Assembly (NCBI GenBank): GCA_965659415.1
Contig: CBFHVA010000016.1
Span: 1 to 61,732, forward strand
Reading direction: 5' to 3'
Source of the DNA: Phaeocystidibacter sp965659415
GTDB taxonomy: Bacteria; Bacteroidota; Bacteroidia; Flavobacteriales; Schleiferiaceae
Length of the DNA stretch: 61,732 nt
The position numbers and the translations under genes were made by a program. The notes under the pieces are model-generated. The model worked only from the letters and a program-made list of their open reading frames with translations. It did not search any database and was not told where the DNA came from. This document shows positions 34,827-42,749 of this stretch, in pieces. Every line of letters starts with the position of its first letter. Position 1 is the first letter of the stretch.

Positions 34827-35327
34827 ATGGAATACCAGCAAGCCAAAGAACGATTCATTCAAACATGGGGCACATTAGGATCTCAGTGGGGGATAAATCG
34901 CACCATGGCGCAAGTGCATTCGTTGCTGCTGATAAGTCCGAATTCACTCACCACAGATGAAGTGATGGATGAACTCGGAATCTCCAGAGGTAATGCCAAC
35001 ATGAATCTTCGCCATTTGGTGGATTGGGGTCTCGTATATCGGGATTTACAAAAAGGAGAAAGAAAGGACTTCTACCGTGCCGAAAAGGACATGTGGTTGG
35101 TAGCACGTAGAATTGCCGACGAGCGCAAGCGTCGCGAATTGGACAGTGTAAAAGATCAACTCAAACTCCTTCAGCAAGTGGAAGGAAAGGGTCCAGAGGT
35201 TGAAGAGTTCAAGAAGGTAGTAGGGGATATCGACAATGTAACTGGTCAGGCACTGCAAATCTTAACCGTAATGACATCCGCGGCAGATAACTTCTTGCTC
35301 AAGGCGATTCGCAAACTCAAGGTTTAA
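34827..35327 (+). CDS. GbsR/MarR-family transcriptional regulator
   Basis: A 166-residue winged-helix protein of the GbsR type: RFIQTWGTLGSQWGINRTMA at the N-terminus, helix-turn-helix TTDEVMDELGISRGNANMNL with recognition helix, then a C-terminal dimerisation helix region. GbsR members respond to choline/betaine in Bacillus; the ligand here is unknown. The start is firm because the family begins just at this ATG. Paired palindromes on its own promoter and before the next gene suggest autoregulation and control of the membrane protein at 35365. The transcript is probably leaderless. Confidence 0.85.
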   Translation: MEYQQAKERFIQTWGTLGSQWGINRTMAQVHSLLLISPNSLTTDEVMDELGISRGNANMNLRHLVDWGLVYRDLQKGERKDFYRAEKDMWLVARRIADERKRRELDSVKDQLKLLQQVEGKGPEVEEFKKVVGDIDNVTGQALQILTVMTSAADNFLLKAIRKLKV

Positions 35328-35343
35328 TTTTTTTATATCAAAC

Positions 35344-35361
35344 TTTCAAAAATTATTGAAA
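35344..35361. promoter_or_regulatory. Palindromic operator-like site 2
   Basis: TTTCA-N8-TGAAA, with spacer AAAATTAT (GAAATTAT in site 1). It lies between the regulator stop (35327) and the ATG at 35365, covering the place of the ribosome-binding region. It could act as a roadblock or second operator. Confidence 0.55.
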
Positions 35362-35364
35362 ATT

Positions 35365-35976
35365 ATGAATGTCGTTGTAAGTTTTCCTCTGAAAGCGGCT
35401 AGTTGGTTTTTCCAACTCATCTTGGCAATAGCCGCGGTTGTGTTCTTGTTCATAGATTTCAATACTACAGCCATATGTACTGGAATATTGGGCTTCTATC
35501 AAGTAGTGAGTGCCGTTTACATCCGCTCCATGGGGCGGATTGAGTTGAGCCATTTACGAGAAGCTTGGGAAACCGTGGCAGGAGCTGCGGGCATCTTCAT
35601 AGCTACCTTTGCTTTTAGCGCGTTTATTTATGCCTTGATAGATGGTAAAGGAGACGACTTTCTCCTGGGGCTGTTGGGCATTTTTATAGGAGCCGTATTT
35701 GTAGCGCTCCCACTTATTATGCGAGTTAAAGCGCGACATCAGTGCATGCCATGGTTTGCTGCCATTGGAACGTTGCTTTTCTTACCGCTACTGAGCTCCA
35801 TTTTCTATTCTGAATTCTTTCATCAAGCCTTGGAGGTGACCACCGGCGGACTATTTGTCGCTTTCACACTTATGCTCTTCGTAGGCCCCATTCTCGCCAT
35901 AACCTATTTGGTAGGTGAAGGATTTGAGCTGAATCAAGCTATGAAAGTCAATAATCACTCACCAATAGATCTTTAA
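35365..35976 (+). CDS. Six-helix membrane protein of unknown function, GbsR-linked
   Basis: A 203-residue integral membrane protein. Six hydrophobic segments are visible at about residues 10-30, 33-50, 72-92, 98-118, 128-148 and 158-180. Loops are short, and the C-terminus is polar. I recognise no family and see no catalytic motif. I chose the ATG at 35365; a TTG three codons upstream lies inside the palindrome. It follows the GbsR gene by 37 bp and is probably co-transcribed and regulated with it, so it may be a transporter or stress-adaptation protein (inference only). Confidence 0.65.
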   Translation: MNVVVSFPLKAASWFFQLILAIAAVVFLFIDFNTTAICTGILGFYQVVSAVYIRSMGRIELSHLREAWETVAGAAGIFIATFAFSAFIYALIDGKGDDFLLGLLGIFIGAVFVALPLIMRVKARHQCMPWFAAIGTLLFLPLLSSIFYSEFFHQALEVTTGGLFVAFTLMLFVGPILAITYLVGEGFELNQAMKVNNHSPIDL

Positions 35977-36240
35977 AGGGTTAAGGTGCTCAGGGTTTTA
36001 AAGGGCTCAGGGAGGTGAAGTGGGTGGACGACAGGTAAAAGGCAATGGGACTATGAGGTAATGAGGCAATGAGGCTTTGAGCGACATTGCAGTAGGTTCA
36101 ACATTCCGGACTAAACCAACGCAGAAACACAGAAACGGATTAACGTACAAACGGATTAAACCCTCACTAACGGCACGGGCTAAAGCCGCATGCCTCTAGG
36201 GTAATCCTCTAGTTTCGGGTTTTCCCAACGGATAAACCCT
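35977..36240. repeat. Dispersed intergenic repeat, locus 4
   Basis: It fills the space between convergent genes. Modules are GGGTTAAGGTGCTCAGGG at the left; a block (36003-36111) matching 6451-6526; AAACGGATTAA words at 36120-36160; and GGCACGGGCTAAAGCCGCAT at about 36170-36190, matching locus 3 inverted. The repeat continues past 36209 and supplies the last codons of the next gene (AACGGATAAACCC words at about 36229). Confidence 0.75.
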
Positions 36241-37123
36241 TTAAACCATCTTCAATTTCTCGAACGATTCGAACGATGTCGAGCTGGCCATGCATCCATT
36301 CCAAAGTAGTGGTTAGGGATTCAGATCCGAGTAGTTGGTAGAGCCCTTCCAATTCGGACACTTCAAAACCAAAGGCCACGAACAGTTCCGCATAGTCAAA
36401 TCCATTAGACTCGCCATGCGCTTCTAGCCAATCGGCAATATCCTCTTCCATTTCATTGCGTTGCATCATGGAGAGGGTAGGCATGGAACTTTCAATCTTC
36501 TTTGTCAATAGGGCTTGTACTCCATTAACTTGGTGCTCTTCCATATCGATATTGAGCAGTTTCTTGAAATTATCAGGTCCCTGCTTGAGCAGCTTCGCCA
36601 ATTCACTAGCGCTTCGGACCATGGCGCTGGAAGGATTGTTGAGCTCATGGGCAAGTCCGGCGCTGAGTTTCCCGAGTGCAGCAAGTTTTTCATTCTGAAC
36701 TTGCATAGTCGTAAAATTTCGAACGCGACTCGTCATGTGATGAACTAATGCAGCTGTCAACTCGTAGTGGTCAGCAATCATGGTTCGGAAATAATCCTTG
36801 TGAAGTCCGAATACTTTTGAAGGCTGTTTCGCTTCCGCATAAGCTGTAGCTTCTTTCAACCTTGAATAAGGAAGCAAACTGGTAATGTCGCCCTTCACGA
36901 GTTCAACGAAAAATTCTCTACCTCGATTTGTAATTTGATAAGCCTCAAAATCTCCTTCGAGAATTACATACATATACTCGACGGGTGAACCTTTTGAGAA
37001 AAGAAACTCTCCGGTGTCGTAATTCTTTATTTCACCGCACTGAATCATCCAGGTTAATGAATCATTGGGGACTTCAGCGAAGGTGGGTAAGCTTTTAAAA
37101 AAGGGTAGCAGGTCTTTGGGCAT
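36209..37123 (-). CDS. cNMP-binding/HisKA protein lacking the ATPase domain (truncated sensor kinase)
   Basis: A 304-residue protein. Residues 1-130 are a cyclic-nucleotide-binding-like domain (GEFLFSKGSPVEYMYVILEGD, then EFFVELVKGDI). Residues about 140-175 hold a HisKA H-box (LAALGKLSAGLAHELNNPSS) with the phosphoacceptor His. The next ~110 residues are a helical region typical of such kinases. The chain stops at IVREIEDGLKGLSVGKTRN, just before where the N, G1 and G2 boxes of the HATPase should follow. The last codons come from the intergenic repeat, so the 3' half seems lost. It may be a pseudogene or a domain-only regulator. Confidence 0.75.
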   Translation of the reverse strand: MPKDLLPFFKSLPTFAEVPNDSLTWMIQCGEIKNYDTGEFLFSKGSPVEYMYVILEGDFEAYQITNRGREFFVELVKGDITSLLPYSRLKEATAYAEAKQPSKVFGLHKDYFRTMIADHYELTAALVHHMTSRVRNFTTMQVQNEKLAALGKLSAGLAHELNNPSSAMVRSASELAKLLKQGPDNFKKLLNIDMEEHQVNGVQALLTKKIESSMPTLSMMQRNEMEEDIADWLEAHGESNGFDYAELFVAFGFEVSELEGLYQLLGSESLTTTLEWMHGQLDIVRIVREIEDGLKGLSVGKTRN

Positions 37124-37150
37124 AGTGGTTTAATTGAAACTTGAATATAG

Positions 37151-37187
37151 GGTTAAAAAAGAAAAGGCGAGCCTTTCGACTCGCCTT
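37151..37187 (-). terminator. Rho-independent terminator of the TonB receptor gene
   Basis: AAGGCGAG and CTCGCCTT form an 8-bp stem around an 8-nt loop. On the minus strand it is followed by TTTTCTTTTTT. It lies 25 bp past the receptor stop. Confidence 0.85.
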
Positions 37188-37211
37188 CCTTATTTTCAGA
37201 TAATCAGAACG

Positions 37212-39572
37212 TTAGAACTCGAAAATAATGCCGACACTTGGTACGGCTGTACCTGTTTCGTTGGGTAGAGTAGTCATGAGATATTGATCTGGGTTGTTGG
37301 GATCTACGATTTGATCGCCATTGGCATCAACTTGAGGAGTTAAGAAAGCCGGACCCGTAACACTTGCCGCAAGGGCATTCTGGATATCAAAGTATACGTC
37401 AATGTTGAATCTTTCGAGAAACCATTTCTTATCGATTCTCAAATTGAGTCCGTTGAAGTTGCCTAGTCTTTGGGTGTTGAGCTGTGAGTAATCCGGCACG
37501 GGTCTACCGATGTTATCCCAGTTTTGAATATTCGCAGTGGCTTCTACGTCGAAAGGAGTGAACGGTGTACCTCCTAAGAATTGATATTGGATGCCCAATT
37601 CCCAGTTTTTACCAAACTTCTTACCCGCCGTGATAGACACTAAGAATCGGTTATCCCAGCTTGCTGGAACTGGATTGCCGAATACATCGTCGAATTCAGA
37701 TCGCACGAGCGTGAAAGCTGCAATTCCGAACCACCCTTTGTATAGTTTCTGCTGCCAGCTGATTTCCAAACCATAAGCTCTACCGTCGTTCGTGCTTTCT
37801 GCTTCACGATTTCCTACCACTCCAAAGTCACCGCCCAGGTTAGCAAGGGAAATGCTATCAGGATAAAGGATTGGGTATTGGCTGTAATCTTTGTAGAAAC
37901 CTTCCACACTTAGCTTCGCATTGAAGTCGAACAAGAAACTGGTTCCAAGTACATAATGTGTACTTCGAATATACTTCAGATCGGTATTTACTAAATCGCC
38001 TGCAGGATCGCGGAACCCAATGGTAGTGTAAGGAGGAAGTTGGTAGTAAATACCCCAGTTTCCATCCAAGGTCCAGTTTTCATTGATTTGGTAGCTCAAG
38101 GCAATTCTTGGCGATAACTGGTTGAGCGGATTGCTCATGTTGGAGTTGAAGGTGTTCCCATCGGTTCGTAGGCCAATGCTGAGGTTGAGTCTCTCGTTGA
38201 ATAGTCGCTTCGCATAATTCGCGAATACGGAGTACTTGTAGAGGCGGATATCTGATTGATAGTCGAGTGCAAAATCGGGAATTTGCTGATCGAAAGTAGA
38301 CGTATTGTACTTCGCTTCCTCAAATCCAAAGCCGAAAACACCTTCCCATTCACTTCTCTTGTAAATACGCTCCACACGTAATTTGTTCTCTATCTCTTGA
38401 CTCACATAATCGAGAAGTTGTCTACCATTGGGATCGTTGTCTTCGAACTTTTCGGCGGTGTTGTTCAGCATGAATCTACTCAGCACCACATTCGTGTAAC
38501 TGCTCCCTGTATAGTAGCTATACTTGGCGCCAATACTGTAATTCCACTGCTCATTTACGGGTAGGGAATTCAAAATGTAACGCTGTTCAGGTGTTTCGTT
38601 TGCATCCAAGTTCAAGGAAAACTGATCGATGGCACCAAGACCAAGAACAGTAAGCGTGGAGTTCTCCGTAAGTTGAGTTTTTGTTTTGAATTGGAAGTCG
38701 TTGTATGTTGGTAAGAAAGGCAGTTCCAATACACTAAACAGGAATTGGAGATAGGACCTTCTAGCACTAGCGAGGAAGGAAGTATTCTCGCTTATCGGAC
38801 CTTCCACGGTTAATCCGATATCGCTTGCGCCTACTTGAAAAATACCCCCAATGCGATCTTTTCTACCGTCTTTCAGGTTGATTTCCATGACCGAGCTCAA
38901 GGCATTTCCTCTTTCTGCAGGAAAGGCCGAGGTATAGAAGTCTACATCGCGAATGAAGTTGACGTTAATCATACCTACTGGTCCGCCGCTTGAACCTTGC
39001 GTCGCAAAGTGATTGATCGCAGGAATTTCGATTCCATCCAGATAGAAACGGTTTTCGTTTGGACCACCACCGCGAATGATCAGGTCGTTTCGGAAGGCTA
39101 CAGTGGATGCTACACCAGGTAAGCTCTGAATTACCCGACTGATATCTTGGTTACCTCCTGGATTTCTTTGGATTTCATTGAGTCCAAGGGTTTGCAAGGA
39201 AACGGGAGATTGTGTTTCACGAACGAATCGATTCTGGGCATTTATGGTTATTTCTTCGATTTGCTCGCTTGAAGGTTCGAGTCCGAAGTCGAGCGTCACC
39301 GGACGTGCCGGAGTTACCCGAACTTCAAATTCTACCTTTGGACGATAGCCTAAGGTTTGAACGCGGATGTTGTATAAACCTGCTGGTAGCCCGGTGATTT
39401 TATAATTACCGTCGAGATCGGTGGCCGCCTTTTTCTCGGTTCCCTCAACGATGATTTCTGCAAATGGCAGGGATTCATTATTCCCTGCATCGAATACGCG
39501 TCCGGATACAATTCCTTGTCCGAAACTGAGTCCAGACAGGAGCATAGCTCCTAAAAGTGAGATGTGTTTCAT
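37212..39572 (-). CDS. TonB-dependent outer-membrane receptor
   Basis: A 786-residue receptor. After the signal peptide (MKHISLLGAMLLSGLSFG), a carboxypeptidase-regulatory-like domain (GRVFDAGNNESLPFAEIIVEG, residues about 20-105) leads to the plug (ISRVIQSLPGVASTVAFRND, IIRGGGPNENRFYLDGIEIP) and a C-terminal barrel ending SVGIIFEF. I chose the ATG at 39572; a GTG six codons upstream is open. No SusD gene adjoins it, so it is probably not a glycan SusC, and the substrate is unknown. It is divergent from a MarR-like gene with a 96-bp spacer containing a palindrome. Confidence 0.92.
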   Translation of the reverse strand: MKHISLLGAMLLSGLSFGQGIVSGRVFDAGNNESLPFAEIIVEGTEKKAATDLDGNYKITGLPAGLYNIRVQTLGYRPKVEFEVRVTPARPVTLDFGLEPSSEQIEEITINAQNRFVRETQSPVSLQTLGLNEIQRNPGGNQDISRVIQSLPGVASTVAFRNDLIIRGGGPNENRFYLDGIEIPAINHFATQGSSGGPVGMINVNFIRDVDFYTSAFPAERGNALSSVMEINLKDGRKDRIGGIFQVGASDIGLTVEGPISENTSFLASARRSYLQFLFSVLELPFLPTYNDFQFKTKTQLTENSTLTVLGLGAIDQFSLNLDANETPEQRYILNSLPVNEQWNYSIGAKYSYYTGSSYTNVVLSRFMLNNTAEKFEDNDPNGRQLLDYVSQEIENKLRVERIYKRSEWEGVFGFGFEEAKYNTSTFDQQIPDFALDYQSDIRLYKYSVFANYAKRLFNERLNLSIGLRTDGNTFNSNMSNPLNQLSPRIALSYQINENWTLDGNWGIYYQLPPYTTIGFRDPAGDLVNTDLKYIRSTHYVLGTSFLFDFNAKLSVEGFYKDYSQYPILYPDSISLANLGGDFGVVGNREAESTNDGRAYGLEISWQQKLYKGWFGIAAFTLVRSEFDDVFGNPVPASWDNRFLVSITAGKKFGKNWELGIQYQFLGGTPFTPFDVEATANIQNWDNIGRPVPDYSQLNTQRLGNFNGLNLRIDKKWFLERFNIDVYFDIQNALAASVTGPAFLTPQVDANGDQIVDPNNPDQYLMTTLPNETGTAVPSVGIIFEF

Positions 39573-39629
39573 TGTTGTTTGTTTGTTCACGGCTTTAGAA
39601 CAATTGCGAAATTAAAATGTTTTCGCTAT

Positions 39630-39641
39630 AAATAATTATTT
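39630..39641. promoter_or_regulatory. 12-bp palindrome between TonB receptor and MarR-like gene
   Basis: AAATAATTATTT is a perfect inverted repeat. It overlaps TATTTTTG (39637-39644), a -7 consensus for the rightward gene. The site is a plausible operator for the MarR-like protein, acting on both divergent genes. It is A/T-only, so chance occurrence is not excluded. Confidence 0.45.
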
Positions 39642-39668
39642 TTGTTTCAGATTCGTAATAACGAGTAG

Positions 39669-40349
39669 ATGGATGATAAGTTCACTTTGCTGGAAGGATT
39701 GATTCCCAGCATAAACGAATACATGGAGAGAGGAGGGGAACCGAATCCACAAAGATTTGCGCGGTGGCTCGCGCAGGATGCGGAGGAGTGGTCCATGCCC
39801 AGGGTGAAACCTACTAAGCGTGATTCGTTCGATCCGGCCGCTTTCATGAGCAAAACTGACCCGAATGCCGCCTTGAGTTTTTACATCACTCGTTTGAATA
39901 AGTATGCCAAGTACTATCTGAAAGAGGCGTTTAAGGACTCTCCTCTGAAAACGGCAGATGACTTCGCCTACTTGGCCACCTTGGCTTATTTGAAGAGCTG
40001 CACAAAGTCGGAGCTCATTCAGATGAATGTAGGCGAGACGAGCGGTGGAATGGATATAATTAAACGACTTGAGCGATTGGAATTGCTCGAAACCTTTGTA
40101 GATGAATCTGACAAGCGAGCCAAGCGAGTTCGACTTACCGAACAAGGACAAGGCGTGTTCTTTTCCGTTTTACAGCCTTTGAACCGAGTTGGTAAGATTG
40201 TAAAGGCGCATCTGAAAGCTGAAGATGTAAAAGGACTCGTAGCTGTTCTTCAAACACTCGACAACTTTCACAAAGAGATTTATGACGATCTCAAGGAATA
40301 CGATTTGGATGAGGTGGATAAGAGGGTGACGAGTGGTTTAAGGGGTTGA
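39669..40349 (+). CDS. MarR-like winged-helix regulator
   Basis: A 226-residue protein with an N-terminal helical extension of about 80 residues, then a winged-helix region: KTADDFAYLATLAYLKSCTKSELIQMN as the helix-turn-helix approach, SGGMDIIKRLERLELLETFVDESDKRAKRVRLTEQG as the recognition/wing segment typical of MarR. The C-terminal helices would dimerise. Divergent position suggests it controls the TonB receptor (inference). The last codons (SGLRG) read GGTTTAAGGGGTT, a word of the intergenic repeat, so its 3' end is probably repeat-derived. Confidence 0.75.
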   Translation: MDDKFTLLEGLIPSINEYMERGGEPNPQRFARWLAQDAEEWSMPRVKPTKRDSFDPAAFMSKTDPNAALSFYITRLNKYAKYYLKEAFKDSPLKTADDFAYLATLAYLKSCTKSELIQMNVGETSGGMDIIKRLERLELLETFVDESDKRAKRVRLTEQGQGVFFSVLQPLNRVGKIVKAHLKAEDVKGLVAVLQTLDNFHKEIYDDLKEYDLDEVDKRVTSGLRG

Positions 40350-40585
40350 TCCGTTTCTGTGTTAATCCGTTGATGCGTTTATCCGTTGGTTTATCGCTGA
40401 ATTCGGGTGGGATCAATTCTAGAAAAACTGCCACCCACAAGCCTGAGGCCCATAGCCTCTTGTCTGTTGTCCATCTACTTCGTTTGAACGAACATGCTCG
40501 AAATTGTACGACCCGATGAGCCTTATAGCCTCAAAGTCTTATGGCCGCCGGCGAAGGAGGCAATAGTCCGGCCGACCGCTGGGAG
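40340..40585. repeat. Dispersed intergenic repeat, locus 5
   Basis: It lies between convergent genes. It contains GATCCGTTTCTGTGTTAATC words (reverse of the AAACGGAT words) and, at 40383-40455, the reverse complement of the 6721-6802 module (CAGGCTTGTGGGTGG, TTGATCCCACCC). The right part (40530-40585) is G/C-rich with GGCCGCC/GGCC blocks. No gene is seen between 40350 and 40704. Confidence 0.75.
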
Positions 40586-40588
40586 GCC

Positions 40589-40631
40589 AAAAAAGAAAGC
40601 CGATAATCACAATCGTGCAACTATCGGCTTT
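40589..40631 (-). terminator. Rho-independent terminator of htpG
   Basis: AAAGCCGATA and TATCGGCTTT form a perfect 10-bp stem with a 16-nt loop. On the minus strand it runs into TTTCTTTTTT. It lies 74 bp past the htpG stop. Confidence 0.85.
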
Positions 40632-40704
40632 CGGCGGAATTCAACTAAATCTCACAGTGGAGATATCAGTATAACTCTTGTATTGAATTTTTGTTCATCC
40701 CTTC

Positions 40705-42579
40705 CTAGAGTTTATCTACGCTTCGTTGAATAAAGGACGTGAGCGCTTCACCGTGCAACAAGTTTTGCTGTAGCATAGCTAAGTCGGTAGCGTCTTTGAT
40801 CAACTGTGTTTTTGCTTCGGCCTCGGCATTTAAAATGCGGGAAGAAAGTGGGTGATTGGTATTTACAATCATCTCATAGCTTTCAGGTAGATCGCCCATC
40901 ATCATACCGCCTCCCGTCATTTGCATTTCTTTCATACGACGCATAAACTCAGGAACGGTAATGGTTAGGGGAAGCTCCTCGCTATCCATATTCTCCAAGC
41001 GAATGGTGAATTTGGCCTTATCCACATTTTCCTCCAGCGCTGCTTTGAGTTCTTCTTGCTGCTTCTCGCTCAAGGCAGATACGGATTCTTCATCCTTCTG
41101 AATTAGCTTGTCGATGGTGTCAGAATCCACTCGGGTGAATTTCACCTTCTCGAATGAGCTTTCAAGCTTCTGAATGTAATGCGAAGTAAGGGGGCTGTCG
41201 AGTACTACAACATCGTAGCCTTTTTTGTTAGCCTTATTGATGAAGGAGTGCTGCGCTTCTTTGTCGGCGGCGTACAGAACCACGGTTTCGCCATCCTTGT
41301 TTACTTGGTTTTCTTTTGCCTTTTCCAAGTATTCTTCAATGGTGAATTTTTCATCATTTGTATTGACGAGTAAGGCAAACTTCTTCGCTCGCTCGAAGAA
41401 TTTATCTTCACTCAACATACCGTACTCAATGATTACTTTAATGTCGTTCCACTTCGTAGCGAAGTCTTCACGATCGTTTTTAAAGAGTTCCTCGAGTTTG
41501 TCGGCCACCTTCTTGGTGATGTGAGAGCTGATCTTCCGAACATTGTGATCGTTCTGCAAGTACGAGCGGCTCACATTCAACGGAATGTCCTTACTATCGA
41601 TAACCCCATGTAGAAGCGTTAGGAAATCAGGAACAATTCCTTCTACGTGATCAGTTACAAATACCTGACTTTGATAAAGCTGAATCTTGTTCTTTTGAAT
41701 CTCCATGTTCGGCTTGATGCGCGGGAAGAACAATATTCCCGTCAAGTCGAATGGGTAGTCAACATTCAAGTGAATGTGGAACAACGGCTCCTCAAATGTC
41801 ATAGGATATAGCTCTCTATAGAACTGAGCATAGTCCTCATCCTTTAATTCGCTTGGAGACTTAGTCCATGCTGGATCGGTGTTATTAACGATATGAGGAA
41901 CAGTGACTTTTTCTTCCTTCGCATCCTCTCCTTCACCTTCTTTCCGCGTCTCCTCACGTGTTCCAAATTGGATGGGAACTTGCATGAACTTTCCGTACTT
42001 GTCTAGCAACTCGCCGATTCTTGACTCTTTCAAGAACTCATTACTGTCTTCGGCAATGTGGAGGATGATTTCTGTGCCGCGGTCATCTTTCTCGATAGAA
42101 TCTAAGGTGAATTCGGGATTTCCTTCACACACCCAGTGTACGGCCTCATTGGCTTCAGCTTTGAAACTGCGGGTTTTGATTTCCACTTTTGAAGAAACCA
42201 TAAAAGCTGAATAGAAACCAAGTCCGAAGTGGCCAATAATATCGGCACCATCGAGCTTTCCTTCATATTTCTTCAAAAAATCTTCAGCGCCGGAAAAGGC
42301 CACCTGATTGATGTATTGATCAACTTCTTCAGCGGTCATGCCCACGCCACGGTCGATGATGCGCAATTGTTTGTTTTCCTCATCTACCTCTACGCGAATG
42401 GTGAGATCACCCAAATCACCTTTCGCTTCCCCCATTCTGCTCAGCTGCTTCACCTTGGTAGTGGCATCAACAGCATTTGACACGAGTTCTCGCAAGAAAA
42501 TCTCGTGATCCGAGTAAAGGAACTTTTTGATAATCGGGAAGATATTATCCGCCGTAACGTTGATCTTGCCGGTGCTCAT
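40705..42579 (-). CDS. htpG: Molecular chaperone HtpG (bacterial Hsp90)
   Basis: A 624-residue Hsp90: N-terminal GHKL ATPase domain (FLRELVSNAVDA, IIDRGVGM, GHFGLGFYSAFMV), middle domain (LFHIHLNVDYPFDLTGILFF, LPLNVSRSYLQND-type motif SKDIPLNVSRSYL), and a C-terminal dimerisation domain that includes a long methionine-rich segment near RRMKEMQMTGGGMMMGD. There is no MEEVD tail, as expected for bacteria. It is cytosolic and ATP-driven. It stands alone, with a terminator behind it. Confidence 0.95.
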   Translation of the reverse strand: MSTGKINVTADNIFPIIKKFLYSDHEIFLRELVSNAVDATTKVKQLSRMGEAKGDLGDLTIRVEVDEENKQLRIIDRGVGMTAEEVDQYINQVAFSGAEDFLKKYEGKLDGADIIGHFGLGFYSAFMVSSKVEIKTRSFKAEANEAVHWVCEGNPEFTLDSIEKDDRGTEIILHIAEDSNEFLKESRIGELLDKYGKFMQVPIQFGTREETRKEGEGEDAKEEKVTVPHIVNNTDPAWTKSPSELKDEDYAQFYRELYPMTFEEPLFHIHLNVDYPFDLTGILFFPRIKPNMEIQKNKIQLYQSQVFVTDHVEGIVPDFLTLLHGVIDSKDIPLNVSRSYLQNDHNVRKISSHITKKVADKLEELFKNDREDFATKWNDIKVIIEYGMLSEDKFFERAKKFALLVNTNDEKFTIEEYLEKAKENQVNKDGETVVLYAADKEAQHSFINKANKKGYDVVVLDSPLTSHYIQKLESSFEKVKFTRVDSDTIDKLIQKDEESVSALSEKQQEELKAALEENVDKAKFTIRLENMDSEELPLTITVPEFMRRMKEMQMTGGGMMMGDLPESYEMIVNTNHPLSSRILNAEAEAKTQLIKDATDLAMLQQNLLHGEALTSFIQRSVDKL

Positions 42580-42749
42580 GATATAGTTGGATTTAGTTTC
42601 AGTTTATATTTTAACTGCCGACCTTTGAACAATCGATATGCCATCGCATGTTTTCACTTCTAGCGCTGTCAGTTTGTCTGATTTGGGCTGCCATCGAGTG
42701 ACATCATCGAAAATAAGTACATTGGTATTTGAATTTGAAGCTTAACAAT

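Noticed and set aside
37212..39572. SusC of a polysaccharide utilisation locus
   Set aside because: No SusD-like gene or glycoside hydrolase lies beside the receptor; its neighbours are a truncated sensor and a MarR-like regulator.
1096..40585. CRISPR array or diversity-generating template repeats
   Set aside because: Repeat modules are irregular in length and spacing, not regularly alternating with unique spacers; no cas or reverse-transcriptase gene is seen.
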